Shown here one piece after another: positions 31,832-39,612 of a DNA stretch of 64,000 nt; position 1 is the stretch's first letter, and each line of letters begins with the position of its first letter. The DNA lies in assembly GCA_050257395.1 (NCBI GenBank), contig JBLMWU010000243.1:1-64000 (forward strand). Direction: 5' to 3'. The notes beneath the pieces are model-generated. The model did not search any database and had not been told where the DNA came from. It saw only the letters and a program-made list of their open reading frames with translations. Source of the DNA: JAIRTY01 sp050257395. Lineage in GTDB: Bacteria; Actinomycetota; Actinomycetes; Streptosporangiales; Streptosporangiaceae. A program made the position numbers and the translations under genes.

Positions 31832-33332
31832 CGTCTGCAGGAGCGTCCGGCGCCCGGCCCTGGCCAACGGGCAGGGTGATCGTGATGCGCAGCCCGTGCG
31901 GGTGGCTCAGCGCCGCCACCGCGGTCCCGCCGTGCGCGGCCGCGGTGGCGGTCACGATGGCCAGGCCCAGGCCGGAACCGTTGCGGGCCGGCTGGGCGGT
32001 GCCGCGGTAGAAGCGGTCGAAGATACGCGGCAGGTCCGCGGCGGGGATGCCCGGGCCGTTGTCGCTCACCCCGACGGTGAGCTCACCGCCCCGGCGGGCG
32101 GCGGTGATCACCGCGACGGTGCCGGGCGGGGTGTGCACCCGCACGTTGGCCAGCAGATTGTCGATGGCCCGGCGCAGGAGCTCTTCGTCCCCGGTGGTCA
32201 CCAGGCCCGGCTCGATGTCCTGCTTCCAGGTCCACTGCGGGCTGTCCGCCTCCGCCCGCCCGGCGCACCCGCTGACCAGGGCGCTCAGGTCCACCGGCTC
32301 GCAGCGCCGGTCAGGCTGCTGGTCGAGGCGGGCGAGCCGGAGCATGTCATCGACCAGCACGCCCATCCGCCGGGCCTCCAGCGCGATCCGCCGTATCGCC
32401 TCGTCGACCTCGGGCCGGGTGGACAGGGCACCCTGCTGGTACAGCTCGGCGTTGGCCCGCAGCGAGGCGAGCGGGTTGCGCAGCTCGTGGCTGGCGTCGG
32501 CGAAGAACCGCCGGGTGGCTTCCTGGCTGGCCTCCCGCTCCCGCACGGCCGCCTCGATGCGCCCGAGCATCCCGTTCAGGGCCGCGCCCAGGCGGCCCAC
32601 CTCGCTGGCCGGATCGTGACTGCCGACCCGGTCGGTGAGGTCACCGGCGGTGATCCGGTCGGCGTCCGCGGCCATCGCCTCGATCGGCCGCAGGCCGCGC
32701 CGCATCACCAGCCCGATGCCGCCCCCGACCAGCAGCAGCGCCGCCAGCGAGCCGACGGTGAGGATCAGCTCCAGCTGGCCGACCGTCGAGGTGACCCCGT
32801 CCAGGCTGGTGCTCGCCACCAGGGTGCCGGCGTCGGCGGCCACGGCCTGCACCCGTACCTTGCCGGGGCCGAAGCTGGCCCGCACGGTCTTGGGCGACGC
32901 CCAGGAACCCTGTGCTGTCTGCCCGGGCGGCACCCGGGGAGCCAGGCCGCGGTTGATCGCGTAGAGCGGGATGACCCGGTGGTCAGCGGTCAGGAATCCG
33001 ACGTAGTAGGTGCCCAGCAGGCCAGGGAAGGCAGGCGGCCCCGGGAAGAACACCTGAGCGGGGTGACCGCCGTGGATCCGCCGCGCCACTTCCAGCGCCT
33101 GCGCGAGCCGCTGCCCCCGGAACTGGGTGAGGACCTTGCCCAGCCGGGCGTCGGTCTGCCAGAACAGGTACCCCCGGAAAGCCGTGACCGCGGCGAGGTC
33201 GAAGGCCGCGAGGGTGACCAGCATGACCGCCATGACACCGGCCACCACCCGGACCCGCAGCTGGCCCCGGCGCGGCCGCAGCAGCGGCGCCCCGCGCCGC
33301 GGCCAGGCCCGCCAGCGGCGGTTACCGCGCAT
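31824..33332 (-). CDS. Sensor histidine kinase
   Basis: A 502-residue membrane kinase. TM1 is at about 25-50 and an extracytoplasmic sensor of ~130 residues follows. TM2 is LILTVGSLAALLLVGGGIGLVM. Then come a HAMP domain, HisKA with His282 in FFADASHELRNPL, and HATPase_c with NLLANVRVHTP, DNGPGIP and GSGLGLAIV. The ATG at 33332 lies inside the end of the response-regulator gene (11-bp overlap) and has GGGGGAAG seven bases upstream. It phosphorylates the upstream-encoded regulator. The layout resembles MprB/TcrY-type kinases. Confidence 0.9.
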   Translation of the reverse strand: MRGNRRWRAWPRRGAPLLRPRRGQLRVRVVAGVMAVMLVTLAAFDLAAVTAFRGYLFWQTDARLGKVLTQFRGQRLAQALEVARRIHGGHPAQVFFPGPPAFPGLLGTYYVGFLTADHRVIPLYAINRGLAPRVPPGQTAQGSWASPKTVRASFGPGKVRVQAVAADAGTLVASTSLDGVTSTVGQLELILTVGSLAALLLVGGGIGLVMRRGLRPIEAMAADADRITAGDLTDRVGSHDPASEVGRLGAALNGMLGRIEAAVREREASQEATRRFFADASHELRNPLASLRANAELYQQGALSTRPEVDEAIRRIALEARRMGVLVDDMLRLARLDQQPDRRCEPVDLSALVSGCAGRAEADSPQWTWKQDIEPGLVTTGDEELLRRAIDNLLANVRVHTPPGTVAVITAARRGGELTVGVSDNGPGIPAADLPRIFDRFYRGTAQPARNGSGLGLAIVTATAAAHGGTAVAALSHPHGLRITITLPVGQGRAPDAPADVS

Positions 33333-34086
33333 CGCCGGCTTCCCCCGGGCCGTCCCGGCGGGGCAGCCGCAGGCAGTAGCCGACACCGCGCTGGGTGTGG
33401 ATCAGGTCAGGCCCGCAGGCGGCGAGCTTGCGCCGCAGGTACGCCACGTACGTGGTGACCACCGTGCTGGTCCCCCCGAAGTCGTAGTCCCACACGTGCC
33501 CGAGCAGCTGGGCCCTGGTCAGCACCCGGCCGGGGTGCAGCATCAGGTAGCGCAGCAGCCGGAACTCGGTAGGCGACAGGTCGATGAGCTGGCCGGCCCG
33601 GCGCACCTCGTAGCTGTCCTGGTCCAGCTCCACGTCCGCGAACGTCAGCACCGGCCCGGGCGTCTCGGGCCGGGTCCGGCGCAGCACGGTGCGGATCCGG
33701 GCGGCGAGCTCCTCCAGCCCGAACGGCTTGGTCAGGTAGTCGTCGCCGCCCAGGGTGAGCCCCTTCACCTTGTCCGCCTGGGTGTCCCGGGCGGTCAGGA
33801 AGATCACCGGGACCTGGCAGCCGTCCCGCCGCAGCCGCCGGATCACCTCGAAGCCGTCGGTGTCGGGCAGCATGACGTCGAGCACGACCAGGTCGAAGGG
33901 GCGGGCCCGAGCCAGCCGCAGCGCGGCCGCGCCGGTCTGCGCGGTGGTCACCCGGAAGCCCAGGAACCGCAGGGACGCGGCGACCGCGTCGCACAGGAAC
34001 GGCTCGTCGTCGACCACCAGCAGCTCACCGTGCCCGGCTGGCAGGCTCTGTGCCAGGTCAGCAGCCACGTCGCTCATTTGCGCCAT
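33322..34086 (-). CDS. OmpR-family response regulator
   Basis: A 254-residue regulator with a receiver domain (phospho-acceptor Asp70 in LVVLDVMLPDT, Thr in FLTARD, Lys in LTKPF) and a winged-helix DNA-binding domain (LSPTEFRLLRYLMLHPGRV, then VVTTYVAYLRRKL). Start codons at 34077, 34086 and 34182 are all possible; none has a convincing Shine-Dalgarno, and 34086 is a compromise. It is divergent from the DUF5666-like membrane protein. TCACAC direct repeats between them fit a binding site. Confidence 0.88.
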   Translation of the reverse strand: MAQMSDVAADLAQSLPAGHGELLVVDDEPFLCDAVAASLRFLGFRVTTAQTGAAALRLARARPFDLVVLDVMLPDTDGFEVIRRLRRDGCQVPVIFLTARDTQADKVKGLTLGGDDYLTKPFGLEELAARIRTVLRRTRPETPGPVLTFADVELDQDSYEVRRAGQLIDLSPTEFRLLRYLMLHPGRVLTRAQLLGHVWDYDFGGTSTVVTTYVAYLRRKLAACGPDLIHTQRGVGYCLRLPRRDGPGEAGDAR

Positions 34087-34207
34087 CCGACCATGCCATT
34101 CCCGCAGCAGGCTGTGGGTTTCCTGCGAGTTCGCTGTGAGGGCCGGGCCGCTGTCCCGGCGGCCTCTCCCTGACAGCATCACCCCGCCGGGCCGGCGGCG
34201 TAAGCGC

Positions 34208-34224
34208 TCACACGGGATTCACAC
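34208..34224. promoter_or_regulatory. 11-bp-spaced direct repeat, candidate response-regulator site
   Basis: TCACAC at 34208 and again at 34219 are spaced one helical turn apart. OmpR-family regulators typically bind such tandem repeats. It lies between the response-regulator gene and the DUF5666-like gene. Confidence 0.5.
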
Positions 34225-34309
34225 AGAGCGCGCTCGGTTTTCTGAGCACGCCAGGGCATGCTGTGGCAGCGGGCAGTTACCCGCAACCATGATCAAGAAG
34301 GTGTCATCC

Positions 34310-34951
34310 ATGAGCGAACAGGAACAACCGCCCGGGCCGGGCCCGGCGGCCCCGGCGCCGGCCAGCAGGCCGGCGGCCCGCGGTGCCGCGGTCCGCACCG
34401 CTGTCACCAGCCGCGCGGCCGGCTGGGTGGCGGCGACCCTGCTGGCGGGAGCCGTCGTCGCGCTGTCCATCCTGCTGGCCGCCGGCCCCTCAGGGGGAGT
34501 AACGGTGATGCGGGGCCCGTTCGGTTCGGCGGTCGGCCCGGGCCCGGCGCAGATCCAGGTGGTGCCCGGGGGCAAGCGGGTCCAGATCTCCGGCATGGGC
34601 CCCGGCCGCCGGGTGAGCATCGCGGTCCCCGCGCCGGGCTGGCTGGGGCCCGCCATGTTCTTCGCCGGCCCCGGCCAGGTGATCGCTCCCCCCGGGGCCA
34701 TCCATGCGCGGCTGATGAGTCCCTTCGGCCAGGTGATCGCCGGGACGGTGGGCAGCGTGTCCGGGGCAACGTTCACGGTCACCGGGGCGCCCGGCGGGCA
34801 GACGTTCACCGTGCACGAGCAGTCCACCAGCTACCGGAAGTCCGGCAGCCCGGCGGCCGCCAGCGCGGTCGCCAAGGGGGCGCGTGTCGCGGTGCTCGGC
34901 TCGCTGAACGGCACGACCATGACGGCGACCGTGGTGGCCGTACTCTCCTGA
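34310..34951 (+). CDS. Membrane-anchored DUF5666-like protein
   Basis: A 213-residue protein. A Pro/Ala-rich cytoplasmic N-terminus is followed by one helix (GWVAATLLAGAVVALSILLAAG), a Gly/Pro-rich region, and a C-terminal beta domain (GTVGSVSGATFTVTGAPGGQTFTVHEQ, then VAKGARVAVLGSLNGTTMTATVV). The repeated 'G-x-V-x-G' strand pattern resembles DUF5666 domains of extracytoplasmic proteins. ATG 34310 is chosen because AAGG is eight bases upstream; ATG 34289 is in frame. Its divergence from the two-component genes and the TCACAC repeats suggest it is a target of that system. It ends 21 bp before a strong terminator. Confidence 0.7.
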   Translation: MSEQEQPPGPGPAAPAPASRPAARGAAVRTAVTSRAAGWVAATLLAGAVVALSILLAAGPSGGVTVMRGPFGSAVGPGPAQIQVVPGGKRVQISGMGPGRRVSIAVPAPGWLGPAMFFAGPGQVIAPPGAIHARLMSPFGQVIAGTVGSVSGATFTVTGAPGGQTFTVHEQSTSYRKSGSPAAASAVAKGARVAVLGSLNGTTMTATVVAVLS

Positions 34952-34972
34952 TCCCACCCCGGTAGCGGGAGG

Positions 34973-35009
34973 TGGTGCGGGCACCGTCGCGGGGGCGGTG
35001 CCCGCACCA
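34973..35009. terminator. Bidirectional terminator
   Basis: A perfect 14-bp stem (arm TGGTGCGGGCACCG) and a 9-nt loop lie between the stops of the DUF5666-like gene (+) and the MMPL gene (-). Confidence 0.8.
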
Positions 35010-35073
35010 GCTATGCCGGGCCGCCGGCCGCCCCGTTGCGGGCGACCGCGGAAACGAGCGGCTCTGGCAGCCC

Positions 35074-37281
35074 TCACCCCAGAGTCCCGGCACGGGCGTC
35101 CACGGCGGGCGGGGGCGTGCCGGGCTCGCCCGGCACGCGTGCGGGGGTGGCTGGCGGCCCCGGTTCGGTGCCCGGCAGGACGCGGCGCGCCCACCCGGGA
35201 AGCCACCAGGCCCGGTGACCAGCGAGCGTCATGGCTGCCGGGACGAGCAGGAGCCGCACGAGAGTGGCGTCGATCGCGATGGCGACGGCGAGGCCGAATC
35301 CGAACAGGTTGACGACGCGCTGGTCGTTCAGCATGAAACTGGCGAACACCACCACCATGACCGAGGCGGCAGCGGTGATGACCCGGGCGGTGGCGGCGAT
35401 GCCGCCCGCGACCGACCCGGCCGGGTCCCCGGTGGCCAGGTATTCCTCCCGGACCCTGGACAGCAGGAACACCTCATAGTCCATGGACAGCCCGAACAGC
35501 ACGGCGAAGAGCATCACCGGCGCGAACGATTCGACCGGGCCGGGCTGGACGCCGGGCAGCCAGCCCCACTGGAAGGCTGCCACCACGGCGCCGTAGGCGG
35601 CGCCAACCGAGAGCAGGTTCACCAGCGCGGCCTTGACCGGCAGGAACAGGGACCGGAACTCGGCCATCAGCAGCAGCACGGACACGGCGACGACGGAGCC
35701 GATGAACCAGGGCATCCGGGCCGACAGCCGGTCGGCGAGGTCGATGCTCATCGCGGTCTCGCCGCCGACGCGCACCTGTACCTGCTGCCCGGCGGTGGCC
35801 CGCGGGATGGCGCGGTCGCGGAGAGTATGCACGAGCCGGGTGGTGGAGGCGTCCTGCGGGGCCCCGGCGGGGATGACGGACAGCACGGCGGTACGGCCTG
35901 CCGGGCTGATCCGTGGCGGGGAGACGTCGGCGACGCCAGGGGTGGCCGCGAGTGCCTGCCGCAGCTGCTGTGCCTGTGCGTGCACCGAGGCGGGGCTGAC
36001 GCCGGCCGGATACTCGCTGGTGAGGATGAGCGGCCCGGTGTAGCCGGGGCCGAACTCGGCGGCGACGATGTCGTAGGCCCGCCGGCTGGTGTCGGTGGTG
36101 GGGCTGGATCCCGCATCCGCGGTCCCGAGCCGCATTGACAGCAACGGGACACCGAGCAGGACCAGCACCGCGGCGGCTGCCAGCAGGTGCCGGGCGGGCC
36201 GCTGCTGCACCTGGCGGATCCAGCGGTGCCAGCCCGATGGCTGGCCGTCCGGCCGGGCGGCGCGGTGGTCGAATCGGATGCGCCGGACCCGGTACCGGTC
36301 GAGCCGGCCGCCGAAGAAGCCGAGCAGCGCCGGCAGCAGCGTCACCGACGCGAGCAGCGTGACCGTGACTGTGACCGCCGTGGCGAGGCCGAGGCTGGCG
36401 ACGAACGGGACCCCGATCAGGTACAGCGCCAGGATCGCGACAACCACAGTTGACCCCGCCACCAAGACGGAACGGCCGGCGGTGGCCAGCGCACGCGGGA
36501 TGGACTGCGCGGCGGGCTGGCCGGCGGCCATCGCCTCCCGGTGCCGGGTGACGATCAGCAGCGCGTAGTCGATGCCGACCCCGAGCCCGACCATGGCGGC
36601 CACCACCGGGCCCGCGGTGCCAATCGGCGTGACGGCGGAAAGCAGGCCCACCGCCGATAGCCCGAGACCGAGCGCCAGCAGCGCCGTGACCAGCGGGACC
36701 AGCATGGCGAACACCGAGCCGAAGGCGAACAGCAGCACCAGCACCGCCGCGGCCAGGCCCGCGACCTCGCCGCCGTTCGGGTGCTCCTGGGTCTGCAGGG
36801 CGGGGCCGCCGAACTCGACCTGCGCTCCGGTGTCACGGATCGGTCCGGCCGCGGTCTGCACCGCCTGCAGCGAGGCGGGCGGGATGTTCTTGGCGGTCTG
36901 GGTGAACTGCACCATGGCGACCGCGGTCGTACCGTCGGCGGAGACCAGCCCGCCGGGCGCGTAGGGCGAGACCACCCCGGCGACGCCGGGCACGTGGTCC
37001 ATCCGCTGCAGGGCGCTGGCGATCCCGGCCCTCACCGCTGGTGTCCTCACCCCATCGCCGGTCCGCACGACGACCTGGAGAGCGTCGCCGGACTGGGCGG
37101 GAAACCGCTGGTGCAGCACCTGGTACGCACGGTCGGAGTCCGTGCCCGGCACCGACAGGTCGTTGGCGAAGTGGCCGCCCGCCAGCTGCCGGGCCAGGGC
37201 CACCCCGAGCACTGCGATCAGCCATGCCACCAGCACCAGCCGCCGGTGCCGCACCGAGAATCCGGCAATCCCGTCCAGCAT
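35074..37281 (-). CDS. MMPL-family RND exporter 1
   Basis: A 735-residue transporter with about eleven helices in two MMPL repeats. The conserved Asp-Tyr pairs are in GVGIDYALLIVTRHREA and GLSMDYEVFLLSRVREEY; the Asp is the expected proton-relay residue. The N-terminus IAGFSVRHRRLVLVAWL is typical. Family members export lipids, pigments or drugs using proton motive force. It lies downstream of a TetR regulator in the same direction. A 16-bp palindrome 24-39 bp upstream of its start also resembles the site upstream of tetR, so it is probably repressed by that TetR protein. Confidence 0.92.
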   Translation of the reverse strand: MLDGIAGFSVRHRRLVLVAWLIAVLGVALARQLAGGHFANDLSVPGTDSDRAYQVLHQRFPAQSGDALQVVVRTGDGVRTPAVRAGIASALQRMDHVPGVAGVVSPYAPGGLVSADGTTAVAMVQFTQTAKNIPPASLQAVQTAAGPIRDTGAQVEFGGPALQTQEHPNGGEVAGLAAAVLVLLFAFGSVFAMLVPLVTALLALGLGLSAVGLLSAVTPIGTAGPVVAAMVGLGVGIDYALLIVTRHREAMAAGQPAAQSIPRALATAGRSVLVAGSTVVVAILALYLIGVPFVASLGLATAVTVTVTLLASVTLLPALLGFFGGRLDRYRVRRIRFDHRAARPDGQPSGWHRWIRQVQQRPARHLLAAAAVLVLLGVPLLSMRLGTADAGSSPTTDTSRRAYDIVAAEFGPGYTGPLILTSEYPAGVSPASVHAQAQQLRQALAATPGVADVSPPRISPAGRTAVLSVIPAGAPQDASTTRLVHTLRDRAIPRATAGQQVQVRVGGETAMSIDLADRLSARMPWFIGSVVAVSVLLLMAEFRSLFLPVKAALVNLLSVGAAYGAVVAAFQWGWLPGVQPGPVESFAPVMLFAVLFGLSMDYEVFLLSRVREEYLATGDPAGSVAGGIAATARVITAAASVMVVVFASFMLNDQRVVNLFGFGLAVAIAIDATLVRLLLVPAAMTLAGHRAWWLPGWARRVLPGTEPGPPATPARVPGEPGTPPPAVDARAGTLG

Positions 37282-37304
37282 GAGCCCGCCTCCTGAACAG
37301 GAGG

Positions 37305-37320
37305 GTATACATGTGTCTAC
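37305..37320. promoter_or_regulatory. Candidate TetR operator (MMPL side)
   Basis: GTATACATGTGTCTAC is a near-palindrome of GTA-N-ACA half-sites, 24 bp upstream of the MMPL ATG. The core ACATGYGTCTAC recurs at 38029-38040 upstream of tetR. Confidence 0.6.
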
Positions 37321-37340
37321 ACCTATGGCAAGCCGAGCGT

Positions 37341-37370
37341 CCGGGCCGACCTCAGCTCACGTCGGCCCGG
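37341..37370 (-). terminator. tetR terminator
   Basis: Perfect 10-bp arms CCGGGCCGAC and GTCGGCCCGG enclose a 10-nt loop, five bases after the tetR stop codon. It separates tetR from the downstream MMPL gene, which therefore needs its own promoter. Confidence 0.7.
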
Positions 37371-37374
37371 CCGG

Positions 37375-37983
37375 TCAGCCGGGTGGCAGCATCCCGTGAA
37401 AGGCCAGGCCGACCAGGACAGCGACCCGGTCCGCGGCGTCGGGCGCGCGGCCCTCGGCCCAGTCGCGCATCGCCGCCTCGAACGAGCGCGCCAGGTGGCC
37501 CGCCAGGTCAGCGGGTGGGATGTCGGTGCGGAGGGCGCCTGCGCCGGCCGCTTCCCGCAGTAGCTGCTCGACGGTGACGATGACGGGCGGGCGCGCCCCC
37601 TCACCGGCCAGGGCGGCGTGCCGGACCGGCAACGTGTAGATGAACCGGGCCAGCACCTCCTGGCCGGCCATCTGCCGGGCGGCCGCGACCAGCAGGGTGC
37701 GGACCCGGCCCTCGACATCGGCGGGCTGCCCCGGCGGCGGGGGCGCCGGTTCGCGGCCGAGCAGCCGGGCGAAGAGCTCACCGAGGATCTGCTCCCGTTC
37801 GGAGAAGTACTTGTAGAACGTGGCCCGCGAAATCCCGGCTTCCGCGGCGATGTCCTCGACGCGGACGGCAACGTACCCGCGCTCGGTGAACAGCCTCAGC
37901 GCGGTGGCGACCACGGCGTCACGGGTCTTCTCGCGCTGCTGTTCCGCTCGGGTCTGGCCGAAGCCGGGCGGCCTGATCACCAT
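37375..37983 (-). CDS. TetR-family transcriptional regulator
   Basis: A 202-residue repressor. The N-terminal HTH reads RVEDIAAEAGISRATFYKYF, preceded by the usual helix TRDAVVATALRLFTERGY. The C-terminal ligand domain is all-alpha. ATG 37983 has GGGAGG five bases upstream, better than the ATG at 38007. Shared operator-like sequences suggest it controls both itself and the MMPL exporter. The ligand is unknown. Confidence 0.9.
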   Translation of the reverse strand: MVIRPPGFGQTRAEQQREKTRDAVVATALRLFTERGYVAVRVEDIAAEAGISRATFYKYFSEREQILGELFARLLGREPAPPPPGQPADVEGRVRTLLVAAARQMAGQEVLARFIYTLPVRHAALAGEGARPPVIVTVEQLLREAAGAGALRTDIPPADLAGHLARSFEAAMRDWAEGRAPDAADRVAVLVGLAFHGMLPPG

Positions 37984-38022
37984 CGGGACCTCCCATGGGA
38001 CGGGCACCTGGCACGGACCACT

Positions 38023-38040
38023 ATATGGACATGCGTCTAC
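38023..38040. promoter_or_regulatory. Candidate TetR operator (tetR side)
   Basis: ATATGGACATGCGTCTAC shares ACATG(C/T)GTCTAC with the site at 37305-37320. It lies 40 bp upstream of the tetR start. An autoregulatory operator is inferred. Confidence 0.55.
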
Positions 38041-38122
38041 CCTGATGTAACGGCAGCAGGTTCCCCAGGCACCGGGGGGCCCCGGCAGAGGCGATGGTCC
38101 CGCCGGCGCAGGCAGACGTGAA

Positions 38123-38157
38123 CGGGCTGCCCGGCCCGTGGAGCCGGACAGCCCGTG
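38123..38157 (-). terminator. Acyl-CoA dehydrogenase terminator
   Basis: A 14-nt stem with one mismatch (arm ACGGGCTGCCCGGC) and a 7-nt loop lie 35-70 bp downstream of the acyl-CoA dehydrogenase stop. Confidence 0.65.
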
Positions 38158-38191
38158 TGCGGGGTACCGATCAGTAAAGACGCAGGTAGAG

Positions 38192-39427
38192 CTACCTGAC
38201 GTCCAGGCCGGTGATCGCCCGGCCGATGATCATCCGCTGGATCTCCGAGGTGCCCTCGAAGATCGTGAAGATCTTGGCGTCGCGGTGCCAGCGCTCGACC
38301 GGGTACTCGCGCGTGTAGCCGTTCCCGCCGAGGATCTGGATCGCCTGCTCGGTGACCCGCACCGCGGTCTCCCCCGCGACCAGCTTGGACACCGAGCCCT
38401 GCGCGCCGTCCAGCGGCAGGCCCTGGCGGGCCATCCAGGCGGCGCGCCAGACCAGCAGCCGGGCCGCGTCCACCGCGCCCGCCATGTCGGCGAGCTGGAA
38501 CGCCACCCCCTGGTTCTGGCCGATCGGCCGGCCGAACTGCACCCGGTCCTTCGCGTAGTCGCGGGCGTACTCGTAGGCCGCCCTGGCCACCCCGACCGCC
38601 ATCGCGCCCACGCTGGGCCGGGAGGCCTCGAAGGTCTTCATCGCGGCCTGGCCGCCGGCCCGGCCGCCGGAGCGCACCTTGGCCAGCCGCGCGTCCAGCT
38701 TCTCCTTGCCGCCGACCAGGCAGCGGCCCGGCACGCGGACCTCGTCGAGCACCACTTCGGCGGTGTGCGAGGCCCGGATGCCGTGCTTGCGGAACTTCTG
38801 TCCCTGAGACAGGCCTTGTGTGCCCGGCGGCACGATGAAGCTGGCCTGGCCGCGGCTGCCGAGCTCGGGGTCCACCGCGGCGACGACCACGTGGACGTCG
38901 GCGATGCCGCCGTTGGTCGCCCAGGTCTTGGTGCCGTTCAGCACCCACTCGTCCGTGGCTTCCTGGTACACGGCCCGGGTCCGGATCGAGCCGACGTCGC
39001 TGCCCGCGTCCGGCTCTGAGGAGCAGAAAGCGGCCACCTTGACGTCACCGGGGCTGCCGAACATCTGCGGCATCCACTCCCCGATCTGCTCGGGCGTGCC
39101 GCTGCCGGCCACCGACACGGCAGCCAGGGTGCTGCCGACGATCGACAGCCCGATGCCCGCGTCGCCCCAGAACAGTTCCTCGAAGGCGATCGGGATGCCC
39201 AGGCCGCTGGGCTCCAGCCACTGCTGGGTGAAGAAGTCCATCGAGTACAGGCCCAGCTTGGCGGCTTCCTCGATGATGGGCCACGGGGTTTCCTCCCGCT
39301 CGTCCCATTCGGCCGCCGCGGGCCGGATCACGCTCTCCGCGAATCCGTGCACCCATTCCTGCATCTCGCGCAGGTCCGGGCCGGGCTCAAGGGAGAATGC
39401 CACCGGGGTGTCTGGCTCGCTGCTCAT
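38192..39427 (-). CDS. Acyl-CoA dehydrogenase
   Basis: A 411-residue FAD enzyme for alpha,beta-dehydrogenation of an acyl-CoA. Signature regions: AAFCSSEPDAGSDVGSIRTRA, KTWATNGG and RVQFGRPIGQNQGVAFQLADM. The C-terminal QILGGNGYTREYPVERWHRDAKIFTIFEGTSEIQ contains the base-region motif of short- and medium-chain enzymes (Glu in FEGTSEIQ). ATG 39427 has GAGGAG nine bases upstream; the open frame extends further but without family sequence. It is separated from ramB by 185 bp and is transcribed in the same direction. The acyl chain specificity is unknown. Confidence 0.92.
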   Translation of the reverse strand: MSSEPDTPVAFSLEPGPDLREMQEWVHGFAESVIRPAAAEWDEREETPWPIIEEAAKLGLYSMDFFTQQWLEPSGLGIPIAFEELFWGDAGIGLSIVGSTLAAVSVAGSGTPEQIGEWMPQMFGSPGDVKVAAFCSSEPDAGSDVGSIRTRAVYQEATDEWVLNGTKTWATNGGIADVHVVVAAVDPELGSRGQASFIVPPGTQGLSQGQKFRKHGIRASHTAEVVLDEVRVPGRCLVGGKEKLDARLAKVRSGGRAGGQAAMKTFEASRPSVGAMAVGVARAAYEYARDYAKDRVQFGRPIGQNQGVAFQLADMAGAVDAARLLVWRAAWMARQGLPLDGAQGSVSKLVAGETAVRVTEQAIQILGGNGYTREYPVERWHRDAKIFTIFEGTSEIQRMIIGRAITGLDVR

Positions 39428-39612
39428 ACTGCTGGCTCCTCGGGGAGGTCCTCGGGGGAGGCTGCCACCTAAGTTACTCAACAGTAGCATCCTCGCGCCG
39501 CCCCCGGAACTGCATCCCTCACCCGGATGGTGACGGGCCGTAGCGCCAGCCGGCACCGGCCGCGGGCCCGGCGGGCGCCCTGCCGCTGCAGCGGGAATTC
39601 CCGGCCGGGATG
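39428..39612. other. Spacer between ramB and acyl-CoA dehydrogenase gene
   Basis: This 185-bp spacer includes a perfect 12-bp palindrome CGGGAATTCCCG at 39592-39603, ten bases after the ramB stop. Around 39468-39490 there is an AT-rich stretch (TTACTCAACAGTA) that probably belongs to the acyl-CoA dehydrogenase promoter. No gene is seen. Confidence 0.45.
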
